A DNA stretch of 64,000 bases, taken from assembly GCF_007859755.1 (NCBI RefSeq), contig NZ_SJPF01000008.1, positions 4,878-68,877 on the forward strand, given 5' to 3'. Source of the DNA: Blastopirellula retiformator. GTDB lineage: Bacteria; Planctomycetota; Planctomycetia; Pirellulales; Pirellulaceae. The notes beneath the pieces are model-generated. The model saw nothing but the letters and a program-made list of their open reading frames with translations. It was not told the origin of the DNA and did not search any database. Both the position numbers and the translations under genes were made by a program. Positions 1-7,802 of this stretch are shown one piece after another. Positions within the stretch are counted from its first letter, which is position 1. Every line of letters begins with the position of its first letter.

Positions 1-484
1 ACAGCGTCGCGGCCATGATCGACGGCAACGCGTTCACTACGCTACCATCGACGGCGATCAGCCCTTGCGCGAATTTCGCCGCTTTGGCGTCGAGTTTTCC
101 GGCTTGAACCTGCTCGGTCAGCAGTCCGATAATGGCTTTCAGCCGTTCCGGATCGAACAGCCGAGCACTTTCGGAAAGCGAGCCAAGCGACGCTTTCTCG
201 TTGCCAAGTTTCTGCTGAACCTTGGTCAGTTCGCTTGCCTGCGAAAGCGCTCGCAGACTAGAAATGCCGGGGTTCAAAACGTAAAGCAGCACCAGCAGAC
301 AATACTGATCGAAGTGCAGCGTGCGATTGCCAGCGACATCGCGCTCCGTCCCCTCGTCATGAAGTTCCGCCAACAACGGCCGCAACTTGGCAAAGTACTT
401 CAGGCCTTGCACACGGATCGGTTGCTGGTCGTCGGCGCTAGCAGGCGGGGTCGCCGATTTCCGTTTTTTTGAAGACTTCCGCAC
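1..484 (-). CDS. IS4-family transposase, N-terminal part (runs off window edge)
   Basis: DDE transposase of the IS4 type; only the first ~161 residues lie in the window, and the catalytic core continues beyond position 1. Reading the minus strand from a GTG at 484 gives a basic N-terminus, a helical region with HFDQYCLLVLLYVLNPGISS (about residues 56-75), a KVQQKLGNEKASLGSLSES stretch, and then LIAVDGSVVNALPS near residue 145. In the family, the D of VDGS is the first catalytic acidic residue. The arrangement (QYC/LN..SLRA...KLG....SLGSLSE...VDGS) matches IS4-type transposases common in planctomycetes. The frame is closed upstream of 484 by a stop, and no ATG is available, so GTG is the likely start. 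I cannot tell whether the copy is intact, because its second half and left end are outside the window. Confidence 0.85.
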   Translation of the reverse strand, partial: MRKSSKKRKSATPPASADDQQPIRVQGLKYFAKLRPLLAELHDEGTERDVAGNRTLHFDQYCLLVLLYVLNPGISSLRALSQASELTKVQQKLGNEKASLGSLSESARLFDPERLKAIIGLLTEQVQAGKLDAKAAKFAQGLIAVDGSVVNALPSIMAATL

Positions 485-588
485 GATAAAATGTCACTGC
501 ATCCAAGGTTGAAACCAAGCTTCGCCCTGCCAATGTGGCACGGCGAAATGGAATTAATTTGAATGCGCAAATGGCGTGCCGAACGGTA

Positions 589-617
589 TTGCCACGATGG
601 CATTTTTCAACAGGCAG
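589..617 (+). mobile_element. Right-end fragment A of the 149-bp MITE-like element
   Basis: The last 29 bp of the element described at 23010-23166 are present, identical to the intact copies from TGCCACGATGGCATTTTTC to the terminal CAGGCAG, followed by CTAG (fits the YTAR target). The left ~120 bp is absent: the sequence upstream is unrelated and leads to the IS4 transposase start at 484. The IS may have inserted into the element, so the missing half might lie beyond the left edge of the window; that is inference. Confidence 0.8.
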
Positions 618-627
618 CTAGAAGTCG

Positions 628-915
628 ATGCAAGCCGGGAATTGGCCGACGACGCCAGCGACGGTCACCAACGTCGTCCGCGTACGCTACGATCCAGGCG
701 ATCCGCAGCAGTCGTGCCTTTCGTATGGCGTATATCGCTCGATTCAGATTGGCCTCGCCTTTTCTGCGACTTGGCTTGGCTTTTTCGTCGGCTTTACGTT
801 GTTGTGGTGGATGTTCACTTTGCCGGACACGTCGCTGTTGCACAATCTGTCGGTCAACGGATCTCGCGCGGTACGACGGGCAGCGCGTTTGCATTCTGTT
901 TTTCGTCAGCGATAA
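628..915 (+). pseudogene. 5'-truncated DUF3592-like membrane protein remnant
   Basis: The 95-codon frame starts directly after MITE fragment A and has no room for a normal N-terminus, because an in-frame stop lies within the element end at 619-621. It contains VRVRYDPGDPQQSCLSYG followed by a hydrophobic segment (about residues 40-65). The RYDP.DP..S.L pattern followed by a membrane helix is typical of the C-terminal half of DUF3592 proteins, which are small membrane proteins of unknown function. The tail after the helix (LPDTSLLHNLS...) is not recognised and may be frameshifted. Most likely it is a gene remnant cut by the mobile elements to its left; it could instead be a small unrelated membrane protein. 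Confidence 0.4.
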
Positions 916-966
916 TCGCGGCTTTCCAGTTCTGCGGCGCAAATTTCGCCGACTTCAATCTTCGAC

Positions 967-2238
967 GTGGAAATGCCGCCGATGGCCTTTGAACCGATTA
1001 ACATCTTCTCTCACAAGATCGATCCCCGCGGCGTGTTGGAGGCCCTGCGTCGAAGCGGTCTGCCGATTGACGTTACTGGGCCGGAGGATGATTGGACCGA
1101 CATCGTCGTCGAAGTGAAAAAGGGAAGCTTTTTCAGCAAGCGGCGCGTGTTGACGTTCGCGCATGATTCGGACTACTACAACGACGCGGGGTGGGACGGG
1201 CAGGTCAACGGGATGCAGGGATACTTTTCCCGGTTCGCGGAAGTGCCGCGGATGAACGAAATCATGCGGATGATCGGCAGTTTTCGTTTCGTTCTGGCGG
1301 TTCCTCAAGAAGACCTCGACATCTGGAGCGACGACCAGCGGATTCCGCTGCTCCACTCGGTTTGCCAAGAGATCGATGGCGTCATCTTTACGCCGTATGG
1401 CCTGATCGACGCCCACGGCCGCACGTTGATTGGGGAAGGAGGCTTGTTTGACGCCGACGCCGTTCTTCCCTCCATTCCGGCTACGGAGCCGACCAGCTTA
1501 AATCCAGCGGACGACGGAGACGACGAAGAGTACGAGGATGCTGATCCGCCAACCGCGCAGCGCGTTGCACGGCGAGCGTTGGCTCTGACGGCCGTCGCCG
1601 CTCGAGCGACGCTGGAGATGGATGCGCCGCAGTTGGATGAGCCTGAAGAGTTGCGAGCGCGGCTCTTGGAATGGGTAGCGGCGCTCGAGATCGACGACGA
1701 GTTTGAACCGGACGAATGGAAAGTGCTACAGCGGCCGGTCGGCAATTTGGAGCCGCAAGATCATCTCAACGCGATGTGGCGAGTCGAAGGTTTGACTGTG
1801 CTGGCGTGGGCGCTGGGCCGTTTTGATCTGCCGCCGGATGATGAACTGGTCGTGCCGATGGAACTCTACCAGTCACTCGGCTTTTTAGACGCGGATCTGG
1901 GCCGGGCTGTTCTCGCTGCGCCGGAACTTCGGTCTGCCGAGGAATTAGAGGAGATGCAAATCCACTTGATGATGCTGAATTGGCGCGTCCGCGACTTTCG
2001 GTTGCGTCCCGAGCCGATGGACTTCGTCGCGTTTTCCAAAGACTGCTGGTTTGGCCAGTTCGACGTCAGCCGCTTCCGGCTTATCGACAACGATCTGGCG
2101 ATTGGGGACGCCGCGATCGCGGACGCCGAGTCTGAGCGATTCTCCATCGTCCAAAGCCTGGCGCTGGAGCGGCATCTGGCGATTAACTGGCTGATGGGAT
2201 CTAGCGAAAAGTACTCGGAAACGGATACGTCTACGTAA
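967..2238 (+). CDS. DUF4272 domain-containing protein
   Basis: Predicted cytoplasmic protein of 423 residues with no signal peptide. The first ~150 residues form an unnamed domain (WTDIVVEVKKGS, GVIFTPYGLIDAHGRTLIGEGG). Residues ~190-410 match DUF4272: AQRVARRALALTAVAARA, then VEGLTVLAWALGRFDLPPDD, and a C-terminal block with LMMLNWRVRDFRL and SLALERHLAINWLMG. The family has no established biochemical role; the conserved ALERH..NWL ending is a hallmark. The longest frame begins with GTG at 967; ATG at 973 or 982 are alternatives, and no strong Shine-Dalgarno decides between them. A low-complexity acidic linker (residues ~180-190) separates the two parts. Confidence 0.8.
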   Translation: MEMPPMAFEPINIFSHKIDPRGVLEALRRSGLPIDVTGPEDDWTDIVVEVKKGSFFSKRRVLTFAHDSDYYNDAGWDGQVNGMQGYFSRFAEVPRMNEIMRMIGSFRFVLAVPQEDLDIWSDDQRIPLLHSVCQEIDGVIFTPYGLIDAHGRTLIGEGGLFDADAVLPSIPATEPTSLNPADDGDDEEYEDADPPTAQRVARRALALTAVAARATLEMDAPQLDEPEELRARLLEWVAALEIDDEFEPDEWKVLQRPVGNLEPQDHLNAMWRVEGLTVLAWALGRFDLPPDDELVVPMELYQSLGFLDADLGRAVLAAPELRSAEELEEMQIHLMMLNWRVRDFRLRPEPMDFVAFSKDCWFGQFDVSRFRLIDNDLAIGDAAIADAESERFSIVQSLALERHLAINWLMGSSEKYSETDTST

Positions 2239-2412
2239 GTGATCGGGCTCTGGCGGCCAGGCAAATCTTAACCGGCAGGTCGTGCTCAGCGGATTTGCGT
2301 GGCCGATGGAATCCGGTAGATTGGTCGAAGGCCCCCTGGCGGTGGTGATGATCCGGCCGCATTTGCGTAGGGGGAACTTCTCCCACACTCTTCAAGCGAA
2401 GGCGACCCAGCG

Positions 2413-4137
2413 ATGATTCCTAGGCTGAAGGCGATACTGGTTGGTTTTCTCGCGGCGACGATGGTGATCTCGCCGCAGTTGGCGGTTCACGCCCAAGAGG
2501 CAGGGCAGTCAAACACAGGTCCTCAACTGCAGTACATTCCCCAAGACGCGGTTGGCATGGGATTTCTGCGAACCGAGCCTCTGCTCACTTCTGCGTTCGC
2601 GCAGAACTATCCGGTTGAAGTGGCGGAAGCGTTTGGGGCGAAGTATCTCGGCTTCAATCCGATGAAGATTTCGTCGATCACGTTTTACGCGGTGGCGCCT
2701 TCTCCGGCCGCTCCGGCCCCGCAGGTGGTCGCGGTCGTGAAGGTGTCGGAGAAGATCGACGCCGACGAAGGTTTTCTGGCGGGCATCGGTGAATTCGCCG
2801 AGGATTTGACCGACCGCGATCTGGTGAAGGAAGCGTTGCCGGATCTGCAGGGGAAGGCGTTTCGCGTGCCAAGTTTTCCGGTCGACGATTTCGCCGCCCA
2901 TCTGGTCGATGATCAGACGTTTCTGATCGGAACGATGCTAGGGATCGCCGAGGCCCTCGATCGCGATTTGAAGAAGGAGCATAGCGATCCGGCGAAGCTA
3001 CTGGCCGCAACGAGCGAAAACGCCGAAGTCGCACTGGTGCTGAACGTCGATCCGGTCCGCGATCCGATCGAAGGCTTTGTCAAATCGCAATCGATCCCGT
3101 TTCCGTTTGCCGTCTACAAGCAACTGCCGATCGCCACGAAGTCGATCTCATTGCGTGGTCAGCTGAGCGATAAGGCCGCCTTGACGCTGTCAATTGACGC
3201 CGTTGATAAGGAAGGCGTCGAGACGCTGGAGTACCTGGTTGGCTTTACCATGGGGATGGCGCAAGCGGCGCTGGTGGACGAAGCCAAAAGGCAGGCCGAG
3301 AGCGAAGATGAAATCGAAGCGGCGATGGGACGCTATCAATTGCGAATGGCGGAATCGCTGCTGAAAACGTTGGAGCCGAAGCGAGATGGAACCTCGCTGA
3401 AGATCACGCTAGAGCAGGCCGATGGCGGTTCGGCCGCAATGTCGGTCGCGGTGATCGGCGTGCTGATCGGCCTATTGCTTCCGGCGGTTCAACAGGCCCG
3501 AGCGGCGGCGCGGCGTGCGCAGTCGACCAACAACCTGAAACAAATCGCGCTCTCGATGCATGTGTTCCACGATACCTACAAGCATTTTCCTCCCCAGGCG
3601 ATCACCGACAAAGATGGGAAGAAGCTGCTGTCATGGCGAGTCGCGCTGCTGCCCCTACTTGGCTACAACGAGCTCTACGAGAAGTTTCATCTCGACGAAC
3701 CGTGGGATAGCGAGCACAACAGCCAGCTGATTGAGGAAATGCCGGACATCTTCATCAATCCGAACAGCACCGCGCCCCATGGTTCTACCAACTATGTGGT
3801 TCCGCTTGGCAAAGGGATGGCCTTTGAAGAGCCGGGACCCACGCCGGAAGGTCAAAAGTTTGCGAAAGGAACATCGTTATATTCGATGACCGATGGGACT
3901 TCCAACACGCTATTGTGCGTGGAAAACAACTACGACGCCGCGGTGATCTGGACGCAACCGGAGGACCTGGAAGTCGATCTGACCGATGTCTGGAAGGATC
4001 TGGGCAAGTCGCAAGTTGGCGGCTTCAACGCGGCCTTCGCCGATGGCAGCGTCCGACTGATCAGCGATCAGACGTCGGCCAAGCGGCTGCAACTGCTGTT
4101 GCAGCGGAATGACGGACAGATCATACCGCAAAATTAG
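2413..4137 (+). CDS. Secreted protein with internal DUF1559 (pilin-like) domain
   Basis: 574 residues with an N-terminal signal peptide ending near VHAQ (residue 28). Residues ~35-340 form a secreted domain (YIPQDAVGMGFLRTEPL...) of a kind planctomycetes often pair with DUF1559. At about residue 347 a hydrophobic helix [20 protein letters not shown] begins, followed by NNLKQIALSMHVFHDTYKHFPP, GTSNTLLCVENN and the C-terminal FADGSVRLIS, which are the DUF1559 signatures. In ordinary family members this helix sits at the N-terminus after a GFTLVE prepilin cleavage motif; here that motif is absent and the helix is internal, so export should be by the signal peptide and not by prepilin peptidase. 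Function is unknown. The gene stands alone and ends at a bidirectional terminator. Confidence 0.85.
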   Translation: MIPRLKAILVGFLAATMVISPQLAVHAQEAGQSNTGPQLQYIPQDAVGMGFLRTEPLLTSAFAQNYPVEVAEAFGAKYLGFNPMKISSITFYAVAPSPAAPAPQVVAVVKVSEKIDADEGFLAGIGEFAEDLTDRDLVKEALPDLQGKAFRVPSFPVDDFAAHLVDDQTFLIGTMLGIAEALDRDLKKEHSDPAKLLAATSENAEVALVLNVDPVRDPIEGFVKSQSIPFPFAVYKQLPIATKSISLRGQLSDKAALTLSIDAVDKEGVETLEYLVGFTMGMAQAALVDEAKRQAESEDEIEAAMGRYQLRMAESLLKTLEPKRDGTSLKITLEQADGGSAAMSVAVIGVLIGLLLPAVQQARAAARRAQSTNNLKQIALSMHVFHDTYKHFPPQAITDKDGKKLLSWRVALLPLLGYNELYEKFHLDEPWDSEHNSQLIEEMPDIFINPNSTAPHGSTNYVVPLGKGMAFEEPGPTPEGQKFAKGTSLYSMTDGTSNTLLCVENNYDAAVIWTQPEDLEVDLTDVWKDLGKSQVGGFNAAFADGSVRLISDQTSAKRLQLLLQRNDGQIIPQN

Positions 4138-4167
4138 GCGCCAAGCGTCGCAGCTTCAGCCAAACGA

Positions 4168-4203
4168 AAAAGCCCGGCGACTGAGAGCAGACGTCGGGCT
4201 TTG
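4168..4203. terminator. Bidirectional rho-independent terminator
   Basis: An inverted repeat AAAGCCCGgCG / GTCGGGCTTT with A-rich left and T-containing right flanks lies between the convergent genes ending at 4137 (+) and 4228 (-). Confidence 0.75.
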
Positions 4204-4227
4204 CTATTGGCAAAACGCAAAATTCGA

Positions 4228-5613
4228 CTACGCGTATTCGCGTTCCTTGTTCTTGCCCGGCATCGGGACCGAGTAGCGGCCGTTGGCGTCGGGCATGATC
4301 GGGGCCGGACCATTCTCGGTCAGCTTGTCGACGTTCGGGGCGAACTCGTGCTCGCAGTTGAGCATTTGTTCGTAGGTGATTTCCTGACCGGTATGGGCCG
4401 CCATGCGTCCCATGCTGGTGACCAGGCTCGCTTCGACCCCGCGCGGAACTTCGTTGTACGGCTTGTTGTTGACGATCGCGTCAATGAAGTCGTTCCATTC
4501 GAGTTGGTACGGGTTTTCTTCGGGTTGCGGCCAGGCCCAAGTCACTTCGCGACGGTTCTGACGCTGTCCCTGGAAGGTGCGAACCTTGCCAGGGGTGTGA
4601 CCCGAGGTGCTGACGATCGCCGAACCCTTGCTGCCGTGCACGACGCTCGACATGTCGTTGCGGCAACCCATCATCGTTCGGCCGTCGAAGAAGAGCTTCG
4701 AACCGTCGTCGTAGGTGTACTCGACGGCGTAGGCGTCGAAATTCTGATCGATAAAGTTCTCGCGGTAGTGACGTCCGCCCAACGCTTGTGCTTTGACCGG
4801 CCAAGCGTTCTTCATCCACGAGGTTTCGTCGATCTGGTGGATGTAGAAATCGCTAAAGCAACCGCCGCTGGCCCACAGGAAGCTGTGGAAGCGTTCGATC
4901 TGGAACATCACCTCCGGCTTGTCTTCCGGCTTGGGCGTCGAGAAGGCCGAGGCGACCGGACCATGCATGCGATAGGCCCGCATCGTCACGATATCGCCGA
5001 TTTCGCCATCTTGGATCCGCTTGTGCAGTTCCTGGCGACCGCGGCAGTGACGGACCATCAGGCCAACCGCCGACTTCAGGTTCTTTTCATCCGCCTTTTC
5101 GGCCAGGGCCAGCATCCGCTTGGCGCTAGGACCGTCCGCGATGACCGGCTTCTCCATGAAGACGTTCAGGCCCTTTTCGATCGCGTAGGTGTAGTGAACC
5201 CAGCGGAAGGCGAGCGGCGTGGCGAGGATGACGACGTCGCCCGGGTTCAGCGCGTCCATGGCGTTCTTGTAGGCTTCGAAGCCGACGAACTGACGTTCCT
5301 TCGGCACGTCGACCTTGTCCTTGTTCGACTGGAACGAACGATCGAGCGATTGGTAGCTGCCGTCCAGGCGATGTTGGAAGACGTCGGCCATCGCAACCAG
5401 CTTGGTGCGGCCATCCGGCACGCGCAAGCAGTCGGCGGCGGCGCCCGAGCCGCGTCCGCCACAGCCAACCAGGGCGACTTGGATCGTGTTGATCTCTTTT
5501 TCTTCGGCGTGCACGGTGGGGACCGCGAAGGCGGCCAAGGCCGAAGCGGCGCCGGCCGTCTTGATAAAGTTGCGGCGATTCTCGGTCGAATCAGGTCGTT
5601 CGCTCATCATCAT
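4228..5613 (-). CDS. Gfo/Idh/MocA family oxidoreductase, TAT-exported
   Basis: 461 residues. The N-terminus RRNFIKTAGAASALAAFAVP is a twin-arginine signal. A Rossmann nucleotide-binding motif follows at about residues 45-60 (IQVALVGCGGRGSGAA), then VFMEKPVIAD near residue 150, where the EKP lysine is the conserved catalytic/cofactor residue of this family, and the C-terminal alpha/beta domain ending TYEQMLNCEHEFAPN. These NAD(P)-dependent sugar or polyol dehydrogenases are greatly expanded in planctomycetes; the substrate cannot be read from sequence. Three consecutive ATGs (5613, 5610, 5607) are possible starts. It lies 43 bp downstream of the PSC1/FGE-like gene on the same strand, probably one transcript. 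Confidence 0.9.
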   Translation of the reverse strand: MMMSERPDSTENRRNFIKTAGAASALAAFAVPTVHAEEKEINTIQVALVGCGGRGSGAAADCLRVPDGRTKLVAMADVFQHRLDGSYQSLDRSFQSNKDKVDVPKERQFVGFEAYKNAMDALNPGDVVILATPLAFRWVHYTYAIEKGLNVFMEKPVIADGPSAKRMLALAEKADEKNLKSAVGLMVRHCRGRQELHKRIQDGEIGDIVTMRAYRMHGPVASAFSTPKPEDKPEVMFQIERFHSFLWASGGCFSDFYIHQIDETSWMKNAWPVKAQALGGRHYRENFIDQNFDAYAVEYTYDDGSKLFFDGRTMMGCRNDMSSVVHGSKGSAIVSTSGHTPGKVRTFQGQRQNRREVTWAWPQPEENPYQLEWNDFIDAIVNNKPYNEVPRGVEASLVTSMGRMAAHTGQEITYEQMLNCEHEFAPNVDKLTENGPAPIMPDANGRYSVPMPGKNKEREYA

Positions 5614-5656
5614 TCCTGCTGTTTGGAGGAGTGTTGGGGTGAGTGGGGAGTGGGGC

Positions 5657-7075
5657 TTAGTAAACGTCGCGAGCGCTGTTCCAGTAGAAGTACATTTCTT
5701 CGGGAGAAGGAATCTCTACCGGACGCACGATGCGAAAACCAAGTTGCGTCGCATTGGTGTGATACCAGACGCTCTTGGGCAGTTGCGGATCTTGAATCTT
5801 CCAGGAAGCGTCGGATCCGCGTCGCGCCGCCGACCGCAAGCGATCGGGGTCGTCATCCCAACCGCCGCCACGCGCGGTGCGTGCGTAGAGCGTGGTTGGT
5901 TTGACGTAAGGATTCTTGCCGAGTTCGGCCAGCTTTTTGAAGTAGTCGGGCACGTACTGATCGGCGGTCCATTCCATCACGTTGCCATGCATATCGTGCA
6001 GGCCCCAGGGATTAGGCTTCTTCAGACCGACCTTTTGGTACTTCTCGTTGGCGTTGTCATAGAACCAGGCGTATTGCTTCAGCAGTTCGGGATCGTCGCC
6101 GAACGAATAGGCGGTGTTGGTGCCCGCACGGCAGGCGTATTCCCACTCGGCCTCGGTCGGCAGACGATAGAAATGGCCCGTCTGGGCGCTGAGCCACTGG
6201 CAATACTTGTTGGCGGCGTGCTGCGTCATGCTGATCGCTGGATAGCCGCGTTGTCCCATGCCGAAGCTCATCTCGGTGTAGGGAGGCGTCGGCTGGCTGA
6301 CCGCGTCAACCATCGTATGCTTGGCGCCGTCGTAGTCAATCCGCCCGCCATCTTTGCGGCGATCGACTTGGGTGATCATGAACGGTTCGTACTCATCCCA
6401 GGTCACTTCGTATTTGCCGATCCAGAAAGGATCGACCTCGACCTTGGTCTGCGGACCTTCGTCATCGTGACGTAGTTCTTCGCCGTCGGGGCTGCCCATC
6501 AGGAACTCGCCGCCGGGAACGGCGACCATGCGGTAGTCGACCTGGGTGGCGGGAATTTTGTTTTGATAGTCTTTCGGCTCGCCCGCTTCCTTTTCGGCTT
6601 GCTCGACGATCTTCTTGTGGATCTTCAGCACCAGCTCAAAGTCGTCGACCGAGACAAACAGGCCCGGCGGTTTTGGTTTGGCGACCAAGGTGCGGCTGGC
6701 GGGCCAATCGGCGCCTTCGGCGATCCAAGCGCGAAGCAATTCTGTCTGCGGTTTGGTGAGCGGGCCCCCGGTTCGCAGCGGCGGCATCAACATGTCGTCG
6801 GTCCGCTCAAGGATTGCCAGCGTGTAGATGCTGCTGCTATCGGGATCGCCGGGGACCAGACCTTCGCCCGAGCCGCTGTCCATCGTCAGCTCTTTGGTGG
6901 TCAGATTGAAATCCGCTTCCGGCTCATCGCCCGAGTGGCACGAGACGCAGTTCATCTCGAGAATGGGCGCGATCTCTTTTTCAAAATCAACTTTGGCGGC
7001 AACGGCGGTGACGCTCCAGCAGGCAATCGAGAGATAACTAAGCAACTGGGCGCTTACCTTGAGAGTGCGGATCAA
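5657..7075 (-). CDS. Planctomycete cytochrome C (PSC1) plus FGE/SUMF1-fold protein
   Basis: 472 residues with a signal peptide (to about VAAK, residue 28). Residues ~28-110 are a PSC1-type domain: FEKEIAPILEMNCVSCHSGD supplies the CxxCH haem-binding motif and MLMPPL a later Met. Residues ~185-460 are an FGE/sulfatase-modifying-factor fold: MVAVPGGEFLMGSPDGEE, FWIGKYEVTWDEYEPF, YRLPTEAEWEYACRAGT, NPWGLHDMHGNVMEWTADQY, GGGWDD and LGFRIVRP. The paired active-site cysteines of genuine oxygen-dependent FGE are absent from the GGGW...GFR region, so it is unlikely to be a sulfatase activator; the fold is often used for binding or other chemistry. Located in periplasm or envelope. Upstream is gene-free DNA; downstream is the oxidoreductase gene. 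Confidence 0.85.
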   Translation of the reverse strand: MIRTLKVSAQLLSYLSIACWSVTAVAAKVDFEKEIAPILEMNCVSCHSGDEPEADFNLTTKELTMDSGSGEGLVPGDPDSSSIYTLAILERTDDMLMPPLRTGGPLTKPQTELLRAWIAEGADWPASRTLVAKPKPPGLFVSVDDFELVLKIHKKIVEQAEKEAGEPKDYQNKIPATQVDYRMVAVPGGEFLMGSPDGEELRHDDEGPQTKVEVDPFWIGKYEVTWDEYEPFMITQVDRRKDGGRIDYDGAKHTMVDAVSQPTPPYTEMSFGMGQRGYPAISMTQHAANKYCQWLSAQTGHFYRLPTEAEWEYACRAGTNTAYSFGDDPELLKQYAWFYDNANEKYQKVGLKKPNPWGLHDMHGNVMEWTADQYVPDYFKKLAELGKNPYVKPTTLYARTARGGGWDDDPDRLRSAARRGSDASWKIQDPQLPKSVWYHTNATQLGFRIVRPVEIPSPEEMYFYWNSARDVY

Positions 7076-7802
7076 GCGGTTGTTCCTCTAGTGTTTTTAG
7101 GTGGGCGGAGCGGTGGGTATTCTGTTCGCCGAGCAAGAGTCAATGTGGAGGGGCTGACTGGGCAATCAGTTAAGATTTTGGGCGAAGAAATCATCACCTG
7201 GGGGCTTTCATTCTAGATAGTTAGTCCACCAGTTGCTTGTCTTTTTGGCCACGAAATCGCGGCAACTTTCGGTTTTTCTCGAAATCCGCAAATGATTTTA
7301 TCTCGGCATTCACAGCCTTTCGCATTCAACGCACCGGTTTAGCGGTGCGACTGTCACGATGGGTGGTCTCGATTCGCAAGAATGCAGGGCGTAGATCGAG
7401 TAAGTTTTGATCGTCGAGCGAATGCGAACCTGCCGCTAGCGCGACCTGGAAACGCATTAGGGCAGGGGATCGCCCTTAAGAGTTGTGCCCAGCGGGGCGA
7501 CTGAAGCTGCGAATGGACCGGCGATCGCAGCGGGCTGCGCAAGGAACCTGTTCCTGGAAGCCTCGAAGAAACGGGCGCCGGCAGGATCCCAGCTTCGCCA
7601 AGCCTCCCACTCTTGCAGCGTTTCAGACTCTTGTCTGAGAGGCCTAGGAGGGCTGCGGGCGGCTTGCGGTCTGGGTAAGATGACGGCTTGAAAAAAGGAG
7701 ATAATCGATGTTCCTGAATCACAGGTCGCTCCATAGAATACCCCCCTTTATGTCATCGACCTCGGTTGCCGATCCGAACGCCATTCTTAGGAAGAATTCG
7801 AC
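7076..7802. other. Gene-free interval upstream of the desaturase
   Basis: About 730 bp without a convincing gene. Frames here are short and compositionally unlike their neighbours. A small hairpin CAGAC-TCTT-GTCTG is visible near 7625. A strong Shine-Dalgarno (AAAGGAG) stands 7-8 nt before an ATG at 7708, but that frame overlaps the start of the desaturase and resembles no protein I know; it may be a leader peptide. No tRNA, RNase P, tmRNA or SRP RNA signature was recognised. Confidence 0.5.

Noticed and set aside
563-1117. Plus-strand frame of 184 codons overlapping the DUF4272 start
   Set aside because: Arg/Ser-rich, crosses the MITE fragment and the real DUF4272 N-terminus; no homology-like pattern.
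4201-5904. Very long plus-strand open frame (567 codons)
   Set aside because: It is antisense to the well-supported Gfo/Idh/MocA gene and has no recognisable protein features; GC-rich third positions create such frames.
5402-6475. Plus-strand frame of 357 codons
   Set aside because: Antisense to the oxidoreductase and PSC1/FGE-fold genes; compositionally a mirror of them.
7354-7734. Minus-strand frame of 126 codons in the gap before the desaturase
   Set aside because: Low-complexity Pro/Ser/Arg composition with no signal, domain or good start; treated as non-coding.
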